Below are positions 53,739 to 63,400 of a stretch of 64,000 nt of DNA, one piece after another. Made by a program: the position numbers and the translations under genes. The notes beneath the pieces are model-generated. The model was not told the DNA's origin, searched no databases, and saw only the letters and a program-made list of their open reading frames with translations. This DNA is from Siderastrea radians. Lineage: Eukaryota > Cnidaria > Anthozoa > Scleractinia > Rhizangiidae. The stretch's first letter is position 1, and every line of letters begins with the position of its first letter. The DNA lies in contig OZ024889.1 in NCBI GenBank assembly GCA_964017195.1, positions 60,287,858 to 60,351,857 on the forward strand. Reading direction: 5' to 3'.

Positions 53739-54361
53739 TCCCCCACAAGGACTTGGAACAACTCATTCAATATTACAAAGGAGAACTCACCGAAAATGCC
53801 TTGTTGAACAAAGCCGCGACACTCGCCGCCAAAAAACATGTCTTGTTAGCCAACCCCCAATTGCCCCCGGCCGTGGTCAATGCTCAAACCAAACCGTTGA
53901 GTCAAGAATTAACCAAGTTAACGAAACGCATTCGTCAATTTCCTGGAGGCGTGGGCGTGGGGGCCCCGGGTGGCCCGCCAGGCGAAGACGAAGAGGAAGA
54001 GGCCGGGGATTTGGTGACCGGCCCCGTGGAACAATGGTTGAAGCGCATGATAAAAGGCAGCCCGTCGAGCCCCAAACCACCCATTAGCCCTGCCACCAAG
54101 AAAGGCAAAGGAGCAGCCACCACCAGTAAGATTGTCAAGAAAGGGAGCCCTTCCACCAGTCGAGGGGATACCCGGTCGCGTTTAGAAGCCATTCGAGAAG
54201 AGCGCAAGGCCTTGGAAAAAAAGTTAGCCGAGAGTGGTAAAGGCAAAGGCAAAGGCAAAGGCGTCTCCCGTGAAGTGGAACGATTGAAACCCTTACCCGG
54301 GTGGGAAGATTGGCACCGAGGCAAAAAGTTACGACGTCGATTGGATTACGACAGTGAGTAA
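53720..54361 (+). CDS. Conserved Polinton protein, MxxVYMIPHKD type (213 aa)
   Basis: The N-terminal 70 residues (YMIPHKDLEQLIQYYKGEL, LLNKAATLAAKKH, SQELTKLTKRIRQ) match a family I recall from many cnidarian and arthropod Polintons. The middle is Gly/Glu-rich and disordered. The C-terminus has Gly-Lys repeats and ends in GWEDWHRGKKLRRR. Function unknown; probably structural or scaffolding by context. Confidence 0.6.
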   Translation: MDEVYMIPHKDLEQLIQYYKGELTENALLNKAATLAAKKHVLLANPQLPPAVVNAQTKPLSQELTKLTKRIRQFPGGVGVGAPGGPPGEDEEEEAGDLVTGPVEQWLKRMIKGSPSSPKPPISPATKKGKGAATTSKIVKKGSPSTSRGDTRSRLEAIREERKALEKKLAESGKGKGKGKGVSREVERLKPLPGWEDWHRGKKLRRRLDYDSE

Positions 54362-54365
54362 AAAG

Positions 54366-54722
54366 ATGCCCACCAAGAGGAGACGGGGCGTGAAACGGAA
54401 ACGCCGTCAACGTGGAGGGGCCTTGGATGTCCAAAAATGGATCGCTAAAACCGGCAAAGAATTTCATTGGCCCGGCTATCAGTACATGGGCCCTGGCACG
54501 CATTTAGCCAAACGTCTGAAACGGGGGGATCCCGGGATCAATCGCTTGGACCAAATTGCGAAACAACACGACATTGATTACAGCCGTGCCAAGAATTTGC
54601 AAGACAAATGGAAAGCCGATACCAAGATGATCCAAGCCATTGATCGGTTACCCGGCAAGAAAACCAAGACGGAACGCGTGGTCAAAAAAATCATGCAAGC
54701 CAAGAAACGCTTAAAATTGTAA
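54366..54722 (+). CDS. PLA2-like protein (parvovirus VP1-type phospholipase fold)
   Basis: 118 residues from ATG 54366. A basic arm with RRQRGG (14-18) is followed by a PLA2-like core: Ca2+-loop YMGPG (40-44), a linker with GDPGINRLD, and catalytic H68-D69 with Y72 (QHDIDY). A helical Lys-rich tail closes it. Such domains open endosomal membranes during parvovirus entry. One could serve the same step here (inference). The basic arm followed by RGG fits proteolytic release by the encoded protease. Confidence 0.75.
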   Translation: MPTKRRRGVKRKRRQRGGALDVQKWIAKTGKEFHWPGYQYMGPGTHLAKRLKRGDPGINRLDQIAKQHDIDYSRAKNLQDKWKADTKMIQAIDRLPGKKTKTERVVKKIMQAKKRLKL

Positions 54723-54859
54723 TTGTTTTAATCACCTCGTGTTACAGCCCATGTTGTGTTCTTTTGGGAGAAAATAAAACAAAATGAAAATGTCTGCACC
54801 TGTCTTTTTTTCAAGAAACAAAATCATCCAAATCAAACGGATCGTCCACATCTCAATTG

Positions 54860-55068
54860 TTCCCATTCGTCAGGGGACATGTGCTTTAAAAAGTCACACA
54901 CCTCCCCTCTGCTCTCTCTTCTCTAATTGTTCAGCAAGACTCTTGTCTTGGACACGTTCTGCCTTCACCTTGTTCAAAATTTGCTCCACCTTTAAATCGT
55001 CTTCGAATGTTTCAAACTCTTTCAATAATTTCTCGTGGTCATGATAAGATGCTCCAGCCAGGTGCTCG
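54860..55068 (-). pseudogene. Decayed minus-strand gene (coiled coil, acidic)
   Basis: On the minus strand about 50 coding-like, Glu/Lys-rich codons (KLLKEFETFEDDLKVEQ, QLEKREQRGG) are open without an ATG, and a second coding-like piece in another frame (VCDFLKHMSPDEWEQL) follows. A TATA-like ATAAAAA is just upstream. It is probably a small gene broken by a frame change and loss of start. Confidence 0.35.
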
Positions 55069-55238
55069 CTCTGTTTTTATGGTCTCTCGTCGTTCCCCGC
55101 TAGGCCTGATGGGACCTCAGAGAGGGGGAGGGGGGTCCCCCCTCCTGGGGGACCCCATGTCCCTGATAGGTGATTGGTCCATTCCCTCCTCCCCCAGGAC
55201 CTTTGTTCTCTATAAAAAAAACAACCACGTCCTGTTTT

Positions 55239-56291
55239 TTATGTCCGTTGACTTTTTCTGGAGAGTTGAAGAGTGAGGATGGTGCTGCCTTGTTTGAAGG
55301 GAGCCGGCTGTCCATTGGCTGTTTGAATGTCAATGGCAATGCTGTCAAAGATGGTCTTGCGAAGAGGAAAAAACATCCGTTGCGTGGTATCAAACTGATG
55401 ATCGGTATTGCCGGCATCCATGGAACGTAAAAAACCTTTTTGTTGATTTCCAACAATACTCTGTGCGACGAGATCCGTGTAAATCATGAGTTGTTGTTGT
55501 CCTTCTTGTGGTTTGACAGTTTGCGTGGTGGGAAATGGTTGTCGACTGAGATTTGGACCCAAGAAGAAGTAATAATCGAAATCGGGGTGGGTAAAGGTGA
55601 CGGAGACATGCCCCAACGGGGGATATTTGCTGACAGGCCCGACGGTTGGTTCCCATTTATGCCGATCGTTGTAATCCACAATATGTTTCACCAAATAATT
55701 CTTTTCTTGGACCACGCGTTCCGTGGACGTTCCATCTTTCACCAGTCCCATCAGGCCAGCGAATTTCCATTCCATTTCAAATTGCATGTTGGCTGGAATG
55801 AGTACATACAGGGAATCTAATTCGGAGGCGATGCCCGTATTGGTGATTTTCACGTAGGGTTGAGCCAGGTTAAGAGCGGCTAGTTCTTGTCGTTTAGCCT
55901 GATCGTCCACGTCCATTTTGGCTATATCCATCATGACTTCCATGTGTTGTTTTTCCATTTCGTAACCGATGGCGATCCATGCTTCTTTCAAATTGTGGTA
56001 ATACCCTGGGGGTAAATGGATTTGTTTGGTGACTTGAATGGGAGCCGTTCCATCGCCACGTTTTGGCACGTATCTGATATCTGTTTTCATCCAGTGTTTT
56101 TGACTATCTTCTTGCGTCCAATTCTGCTTGGTTTGATGTTCCAATTGTTGATTAAAACCAGGGTGTGAGATATGAACGAGGGCCGCTTCCCAATCATCTT
56201 CTACCAGATAGTGTGAATGAGGAAGTCTAGCGGTAAATTTTTGCCCCGTGCCTTGCGCTTGATCACTGAGGAGGGTGATGTAGAAACTCAT
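55239..56291 (-). CDS. SFYITL-family Polinton protein, copy 3 (350 aa)
   Basis: The ATG at 56291 lies 30 bp after a leftward TATAAAAA and a TATATAAGG. The N-terminus (MSFYITLLSDQAQG, FTARLPH, WEAALVHIS) is the same fold signature as the tandem pair at 45493 and 46548. The C-terminus (FDSIAIDIQTANGQPAPFK, TLQLSRKSQR) is duplicated in both TIRs. It is probably virion-associated, with a role distinct from the other two given its divergence and opposite orientation. Confidence 0.65.
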   Translation of the reverse strand: MSFYITLLSDQAQGTGQKFTARLPHSHYLVEDDWEAALVHISHPGFNQQLEHQTKQNWTQEDSQKHWMKTDIRYVPKRGDGTAPIQVTKQIHLPPGYYHNLKEAWIAIGYEMEKQHMEVMMDIAKMDVDDQAKRQELAALNLAQPYVKITNTGIASELDSLYVLIPANMQFEMEWKFAGLMGLVKDGTSTERVVQEKNYLVKHIVDYNDRHKWEPTVGPVSKYPPLGHVSVTFTHPDFDYYFFLGPNLSRQPFPTTQTVKPQEGQQQLMIYTDLVAQSIVGNQQKGFLRSMDAGNTDHQFDTTQRMFFPLRKTIFDSIAIDIQTANGQPAPFKQGSTILTLQLSRKSQRT

Positions 56292-56748
56292 GATGACAAC
56301 AAAATAGCCCATGGTTGCCTTTTTTATACCTATATAAGGACCTTGACCTCCCAAGGCTCCTTAAAAACAAGGAAACGCGCTCGGACAGGTTTCCAACCAG
56401 ACAATAAACACGATCCAACGCCCGATATTCCCTTGACAGAGTTCAATCGCCTGTAAAGGATCGTACACAGGTACAAGTGTGTCTTGTAAAGAAACCAATC
56501 TTTAAAACTTGACGAGATATAGAGAAAACAACCGGGCATCTTTGATCGTTCCCTTTAGAAAAAGCGCGCAATAAAATTTCTATATACAAAACAAGGTGGG
56601 TGTGGATTGTGATGTCAAAGGGTATGTTTCGACATGTTCCGACAAGCAATCTACCGACAAAGACGGTTATGACGTCATGGGGTAAGTCTGTACCTATTTA
56701 AGGTGTGACAGTTAAACCAAATCAATTCTGTTTTAGACAGAAGACAAC
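56292..56748. promoter_or_regulatory. Divergent promoter region, right side
   Basis: 457 bp between two divergent genes. TATAAAAA and TATATAAGG (reading left) lie at about 56320-56340, and TATTTAAGG (reading right) at about 56694. No other gene was found in it. Confidence 0.5.
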
Positions 56749-57264
56749 ATGGAACAAATCTGTATGATTGTCGATTTGGATGGGTATCAAGTGAACCATC
56801 AACCGTTTATTGTAAGGGAAATGGGTGTTTACAGTTTACAGCACGGGAGTTTCAGCTGGTTCTTGGAAAACAAGTTGCCTTACCTCTCGTTGGAAAAGCG
56901 AGATCGTAAAACGGTCAACTATGTCTACCATCATATTCACGGCTTACGCTTTGAATCGAGCAAGCAAGAAAAAGCCTTACCTCAACATCTGGTCAAAACC
57001 ATGATCGAGTCAGCCTATCATCGTTCCAGAACGCAACACCAATACATGGTAGCTTACAAGGGAGGATATTTGGAAAAGAATCTACTAAACGAGCTACAGA
57101 TTCATTGCGTTAACTTGGAAGACTTTGGATGTCCTAAAGTCGAGAAACTCATCGCCATGGGGTTTGATGTAGGATTAACCTGCGGTCGTCACGCGAAACC
57201 CACCCACCATTGTCCCAAACAAGAAACCTATTTGTTTTACCAATGGATCCAGTCTCAAGCTTGA
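56749..57264 (+). CDS. RNase-H-fold/Maelstrom-like nuclease-type protein (171 aa)
   Basis: It begins with a beta-hairpin-like IVDLDGYQV (D9, D11) and E24. The middle has YVYHHIHGLRF. Then come VAYKGGYLEK (104-110), VNLEDFGCPK (121-130) and C145-x2-H148 with HHCPK (153-157). This pattern, with YKGG, NLExxGCPK and HCPK, is a large family in cnidarian genomes, in my recollection partly Polinton-derived, with a DEDD/Maelstrom-like fold. Catalytic competence is uncertain. Confidence 0.5.
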   Translation: MEQICMIVDLDGYQVNHQPFIVREMGVYSLQHGSFSWFLENKLPYLSLEKRDRKTVNYVYHHIHGLRFESSKQEKALPQHLVKTMIESAYHRSRTQHQYMVAYKGGYLEKNLLNELQIHCVNLEDFGCPKVEKLIAMGFDVGLTCGRHAKPTHHCPKQETYLFYQWIQSQA

Positions 57265-58315
57265 AACCATCTTTATCAGCACTAGAACTGGTGGGACGAT
57301 ATTACCGAAACCGTCAAAACTATTCTGGCCCATGACAAACAAGAAGAAGAAGCCTTCACCAGTCAATTTAAATGAACGTGAAGCAAGCAAGCAAGCAAGC
57401 AATCTGTTGACAGCTTGGTGATCATTTTGTTTCCTTCACAACAACACAGAACTCCAGGGGAAGAAAAGAATGATCATGACAGAGTCCACAGGCTACCTTG
57501 ACATGAATAAAAAACCTGTGTCATCCAAATAAAACCAATCAACTCTCTTTTGTTTTGTTTTTTAAAAAAGGGATTTTTGTTTTTCAAACCGAGCCGAACT
57601 CGATCGATCGATCGATCGATCGCTTCTAACCCAAAAAAAAACCTCCCACCCAAATCCCCAAGAAACACTCTTCCATCCATTGTCTCCTACTCGCTTCGAC
57701 CCGAAAAAAAAAAATTTCCATGCTTTTTTCCAAAAAAAAATTTTTTTTTCCACCCCCGACCGGGATTCGAACTCACATTAAAAAGATCTTGGTTTCCCCC
57801 ACAGCGTGCGCCAAGCGCGCGCGCGCGCGCCCGCCGCCGCCGCCGCCGCCGCCGCTGCTGCTGCCCACCAACACCACCATCTCATCGAATCGGGATCGGA
57901 AAAAAGAGAGGGGTATCGAACCTCGGTATCGACAAAAATCCGATCGGTATCAAACCTCTGTATGAACCCCAACCCTTTGAGCCCGCGATCCCCTTTTTTT
58001 CAACCAACTGGTCAGCGGTTTCCCACCCTAGCCAGAGGGTGATTCCCCTACGTCATGTAAGCGTCACGAAATGTCCTCTCTTTGCTGATCTGAGCCCGCG
58101 ATCTCCTTTTCCTAGACCGGTCAGCGGTTTTCCAAACAAAAACACGTGAACTCTTCATTTTCCAACAACATTCCATTCTGATGACGTCATCACTTCTGAT
58201 CATCACTTCTGATTGTTTAGGGGTGGGTCTTTTCCATACAAAAAACCTCTAGCCGCCATCTTGGATTTGGCTCTCGACCAATCACAAGCCGAGTTCAGAT
58301 CTAGTCAGACGGGCT

Positions 58316-58440
58316 ATACTACTACAAAAAACATCTTTGACACCATCACTATTGACATTCAAACAGCCAATGGACAACCCGCTCCCTTCAAATCAGGCAA
58401 CACCGTCATCACCCTTCAACTCTCTAGAAAAAGTCAACGC
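58316..58440 (+). pseudogene. Fragment of the SFYITL-family C-terminus in the right TIR
   Basis: Mirror copy of the fragment at 39053-39175. It encodes the last 40 or so residues shared with the protein at 55239 and nothing upstream. Confidence 0.7.
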
Positions 58441-58472
58441 CACACCATGCCTTCCTTCATTTCTTACACGAC

Positions 58473-59150
58473 ATGGAGGACCTGGCCAATGAAGTCCGAC
58501 GCATTATACGGAATCTTAATCTCGGCAGCAAAATTGAACTCCTCCTCGAAGAAATGCCACTGAATTATCATCCGACGCAAACCATCGGCAAGAAAAAATA
58601 CAAAGGAGAAGTCGTCTTGGCCCATTCCCGTTATCATCAAGAAAATCCCACCGTTCAATGCACCATCTACCAACATTTTGTCCCGTTGAATATCGACGCC
58701 ATCCTTCAACAACGTCGAACCACCGAAGGACTTCTCCTCTGTAACAATTCACCCAAAACCTCCATCGACACCCACGCGTTTGTCAAAGCCTGGTGCAAAG
58801 GACATTTTCATCCCGGCTGTTATTACCCAGGCGATTACCAAGAACAAAATCAAGACCTTCAAGTCAAACAACGCACACTCGATCGATGGTTTCAAGGTCT
58901 CGAACAGAAAAAAGACCACGACGACGAACCCAACTTCCCTTCTTTCCATTGGTGTGAGCGAGACGATATTCGAGATCCTTGCAAGATTTGTCAACAAGTC
59001 TTACCCGTCGATACCGATACCACTTGGAAACCCACCCCTTGGGATACCACTTGGGGCAGTGTCACCTGTCAACGTTGTAGAGACGCAGGGTGTGTTATCC
59101 CACCCGACGAACATTGTTGCGGTCTCTGTGGGACCTCAGATCCCTCGTGA
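58473..59150 (+). CDS. TIR-borne Cys-rich, probable zinc-binding protein (right copy)
   Basis: 225 codons, start and stop identical in position to the left-TIR copy. All Cys residues are kept and four substitutions are seen (I21, T60, Q62, P114). Both copies staying open after the TIRs began to diverge suggests the protein was needed until recently. Transcription runs toward the right terminus. Confidence 0.65.
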   Translation: MEDLANEVRRIIRNLNLGSKIELLLEEMPLNYHPTQTIGKKKYKGEVVLAHSRYHQENPTVQCTIYQHFVPLNIDAILQQRRTTEGLLLCNNSPKTSIDTHAFVKAWCKGHFHPGCYYPGDYQEQNQDLQVKQRTLDRWFQGLEQKKDHDDEPNFPSFHWCERDDIRDPCKICQQVLPVDTDTTWKPTPWDTTWGSVTCQRCRDAGCVIPPDEHCCGLCGTSDPS

Positions 59151-59534
59151 CATTTTAGTAGATCTTGTTGTTCTTCAATAAAACCTGAAAAGAAACCATC
59201 CAGTCTCTTCTTTATGTCGTCCAGCGCTGCTGCGCCCGCGATTTTTCCCACTTGGGTCCGCGGTTTCCCCACCCAAATCACACTCCCACCACCAGACGCC
59301 ATCTTGTCTGAGCCCAAGATCCTTTTTCCCATTTGGTCAGCGGTCTCCCCACAAAAATCACACCCCCACCATCAGCCGCCATCTTGAATGACCTTTGACC
59401 CCTACGCTCATTGGTCCATTCTCTTGACCGGGATCACATGATAAAAAGGAATGGCACTAGTCTCTCATTGGTTTAAAAAACTCGAGGGGTAGGCCTTTTC
59501 CATACAAAACGCCAGACCGCCGCCCCATACTACT

Positions 59535-59540
59535 AGCCTC
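59535..59540 (+). repeat. Target site duplication, right (AGCCTC)
   Basis: Identical to 37942-37947. Confidence 0.85.
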
Positions 59541-59544
59541 TTAA

Positions 59545-59920
59545 AATAGTAATATCTTCATCGCTAGATGATACCGGAGAAAACAACTCTAGATATGACT
59601 TTGTAGTCAACGCGTTTGGAGCTTTTATAACAACCGATCGATCGATCGATCGATCTCGATGGACGTAAAACCAGAGTAGCCACTTCCACTCGATATAAAA
59701 ATAACAAGACAAAAACAAGTAACAAGAATTTTGACGTCTTCATCGCTAGATGTCACTGGAGAAAACTACTCAAGATCTGACTTTGCATTCAATGCGTATA
59801 CATGGATCTATTACAGTCCGATCGATTGATTGCGCGATCGATCGCATCGACCGATGTCGATGGACGCAAAACCAAAATAGCCACTTATACTTTTTGTAAA
59901 AATAAAACATAAACAGACAG
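59545..59920. repeat. Tandem duplication with GATC runs
   Basis: Two units of about 185 bp (from about 59550 and 59740) share TCTTCATCGCTAGATG, GAGAAAAC, a CGATCGATCGATCG run and CGATGGACGTAAAACC-like sequence. The GATC run resembles one in the Polinton TIR, but the flanks do not. Confidence 0.7.
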
Positions 59921-60418
59921 TGAGCACAAGGAATAGTTAAGCAAAACAGCACAAGGTCATTACCATAAGCATTATTTTGGAGCAAGCCAGTAGCTACTGT
60001 TATTTTGTGGTAAATCAACGTTCCTCCTGTTTTCATTCGGCAACGAATGTAGCACTATTTCGGCAAACACAGTGTCAGTACTATTGCTGAAACCCGTAGA
60101 TGTTTTTCTTTCCCGCCGCTACTGATACACGGACTCCTTCGGCCGTACAACTTTGGCAGAGCCCGGAAGACTCGGCCTTCGCCTCAACTTTCCTGAACCC
60201 TACGAGGCATTCAATTTAAAGATCTCCTTCTCCACCGCGAAAACACTTCAGAATTCGGAAATGTACAACGAAATCGATACGGCGACACTTAAATGTGAAG
60301 TCAAAATTCACACTAGTGCTTTCGGATCGCTAACGGCAACAATGGAAGAAGATACAAATCAGACTTCGCGAGAATCAAGAAAATGGCGTATTTTTCATAT
60401 ATGAAAAATGTACCTTGG

Positions 60419-60453
60419 CGCGCAAAGCACTTTGGGTGACACTGGCTCTTTAA
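60419..60453 (-). repeat. Right copy of the 35-bp inverted repeat flanking the Polinton
   Basis: CGCGCAAAGCACTTTGGGTG followed by ACACTGGCTCTTTAA is the exact inverse of 37806-37840. Together they would bound an older element of about 1 kb (without the Polinton), each end abutting TTAA. Confidence 0.6.
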
Positions 60454-63400
60454 AAACTACTCGCGGAAGAATTCGAGGAAGCGATTTTTAATAAATTGCC
60501 TACAATCATCAACAACATCCTCGGGTAAACACACGATACAACTCGCTGGAGCGGGTCTTTAGCAACAAATGCGAATCGATGATCGGTACGTGACAATTAA
60601 CAATATATTACTCACGACAATGTCGCAACTGCGATTTATTTGAATCAAGTAGGACTGCACAAGCCGACGAACTGTTCTTCAACTGAACGATCATCGATGT
60701 ACTTCGAGGACAATCAGACCCTTCATTTGGGCAAACTTTCGAGGAAACTCTAGCGAATTTCCTTGCAATAAAGTGGAACAAAGGCAAGTCCTTTCAGCTG
60801 AACACTAAATTCTTCCATTGATATACGCAGTAGTACTACACCAGACGCGTTATTACGAAACAGAGTATTCTGCGTTGTAAAACGTTACAAACGAAGCTGT
60901 CGCCATTTGAATGAAACTCGTTCCATCGATCCCTTAAGAAACTGATGACGTCACTTCAGATTTTGATAATATAGTTGAAAGTGCAAAGGATTGTGGGATA
61001 CTATTCATTCTTCCTCTGGTCACGCAAGAAATTAAGAAATACACCGAATTCACAAATGGCGGACGCGCGCAAAAAAGCCTGGTACCTAACACCAAAACGA
61101 GGCTCATTAGGAAAAACAAAAAATAATTTTGCTGCAAACGTATGCAAACTGCATAGAAATTTAATAGTTAAAAAATCTGCAATAACAAGCTTCCTGGTTA
61201 CATATTTCTTTCAGGATGAGTCCACGATCCAGGTTATAATGTTTATCGCTGTGCTTCTTGTTGCAATCCGAAAGGAAATACATACTCTTGTGAGAAGAGT
61301 CCGATAATTTTGCTTTTCAAAGGATCCAAACCTTTGAGGGAAATGGTTACAGAATTAAATAAACCACCTCGCAGTTTTCAATTTTTTTCTGCTTGGGCAG
61401 AAAAAACATCGACACTGGAAAACTAAAAATTAGCAATACTTGAGAAAATGAGCGTTCTATCGTGCCTTCGCAAATGTCGACATTTTTACAGACGGTGGGA
61501 ATAATTTCTATAGCGGTATGCAAGTATCTGTCATAAAAACTTCCAGCTCTTTATACAAACTCAAAAGGAAATTGTTTGAGTAAATGAGGAAGAATCAATT
61601 TTAAAAGAACGACTACAAAATACTTGGATCCATCTGGGAAATGCTCACGCCGAAATTAAGAATGCCGAGTTAAAATCACGCAAGTTTGCATAGATAATTT
61701 GCAGATTTAATCTTATTTCGTTTTATGTTGGGTTCGCAATCTTGCTCACCATTCAGCGAATGCTGATATATGTAAACCCAGGGGGAGACGGTGTTAATAT
61801 ACGGGCTTTCAGTCGAAAATGTTGGGATGTTAACTCTTTATACGATGAGAAAAATAACTAAAGGAACTCTACATACCTCCAGGCTAATCTCAGTAAGAGA
61901 ATCGACGGAGAACTCTCAAACTGGAAGAATAATTCTTGTGGTTCTTTGTCGGCATTGCGACAAGGATCCCATGAGAGACATTTAGCAATTTTATTTCGCA
62001 TTTTTCACTCAAAGAATAGATCAACTTTATGACACGGTAATCAGTATGTTTGACCAGAAAAAAAAAGGCTTGAAGATTTACAGAGTCTACATATCAAGAC
62101 ACGAGTCATCCTTGCAGAGAGATAGATTGGCACTTTTTCGGTTTGTGTAGAATAAATTGTGTCGCGAAAAATGACAAAACAATCCTTTCCTTGGCTGGTG
62201 TAGACGTCAACTCTAAAGGATTCAGAAACACAAAGGGATAAGCATAGATTATGTCAGGTGAGAAATTAAAAAAAAAAACACGATGAACATCGAATCAACA
62301 GATAGATCAAGCGATACAAGCTTACCGCTAACAAGATGAAATTAAGGGAGACAACTGCAGCATAAGAAGCCAATAAATTTAACTAGTAATTTTTCATGAT
62401 CAGTTCCGATAGAGGATCCAGGGACGGGATATTGTCCTCGGAATGGACAAAACCACATACAGAACAGTCATGTTTTATGTTTTCTTCGGCGACTATCCTA
62501 ATAAGCCTCGATTTCATGCTCAGCCGCTCACTCGCCCCAGGTCAGCCGCCATTTGTGAATTCGGTGTATGTGTTGCTCATGTAAAAAGTGAATTATCAAG
62601 CTAAATGGCTACTGGGGCTTTTTCTTTCTCATTTGACTTTTAACAAATAACAAGTCACCCTTTTGAAATCAATTTACGCTCTGCTACACAGTAGAATCCT
62701 GAAAACTCGAACCGTCAAATAAAACACTTGTAAGATGTTTTAAAATATCGAACTTTCGGAGGTTAAATTAAAAGCAAAAATAAGGGGAAATGACTGATTC
62801 GAATTAGCGAAAAGTTTGATATATTGGGGTTTGAGTTATCGTGATCCTACTGCATTTTGAATACTTTTGAGTTAGTGCGACCTGTTAACCAAAACGTAGC
62901 ATCACGCTGGAAACGCATGGAAACGTGTCGAAATGTTTTGGTAGTAAAACTGTGAAAACTACGTTAACACTCATATTTGCTAGCTTTTTAATAGCAATCA
63001 CATTATTTTGTATCCATAATATTGTCAGATCTTCTTATACGGGCGCGCCCAGGCCTCTGGGGGGGGGGGGGGGGGCTAGGGCCCGGTTTTATGTTATTCA
63101 AGGTCACGATGATCTATGGGGGAGGCGACGGAAGAGGGATTATGTTTTGACTACGGTTTTCTTGGGGATATGGGTAGGTTAGAGCAATCCATACGCTACG
63201 CACAGGTAGCCCTCTGGCCTCACATCAAATTGTTATCCGATGTCGTTATCAAGCGACGGCCATATTGAATAATTTAGACGCGGTCAGTTAGTGTAAGGTC
63301 TGGAACAGATAGAGAAAACCACAAGGCCGAACCAGGGGTTCGGAGATTCTTTGGAGCATCCGATCACGTGCCGAGAGTAAAAAAATGACAAGGGATGAAA

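Larger units (their letters stand above)
37948..59534. mobile_element. Polinton/Maverick element (integrated adenovirus-like dsDNA virus)
   Basis: A 21,587-bp element starts 5'-AG and ends CT-3', has about 2.25-kb terminal inverted repeats and a 6-bp target duplication, and is visibly more GC-rich than its surroundings. It encodes the Polinton hallmark set: chromodomain integrase (44331), major capsid protein (48693), adenain-like protease (50105) and A32-like ATPase (50804), plus many small virion-type proteins. No protein-primed family B DNA polymerase is seen on either strand, which is unusual for the group. Nearly all ORFs are intact; exceptions are the core-type gene at 47885, a possible frame change in the Gly-rich protein at 51498, and a decayed minus-strand frame near 55 kb. 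Confidence 0.95.
57294..59534. repeat. Right terminal inverted repeat
   Basis: Reverse complement of 37948-40204 apart from scattered substitutions and microsatellite length changes (a longer CCG run near 57830-57856). It ends CATACTACT, directly followed by the AGCCTC duplication. Confidence 0.95.

Noticed and set aside
60153..60404. 83-codon plus-strand frame
   Set aside because: No homology, promoter or splice support; probably chance.
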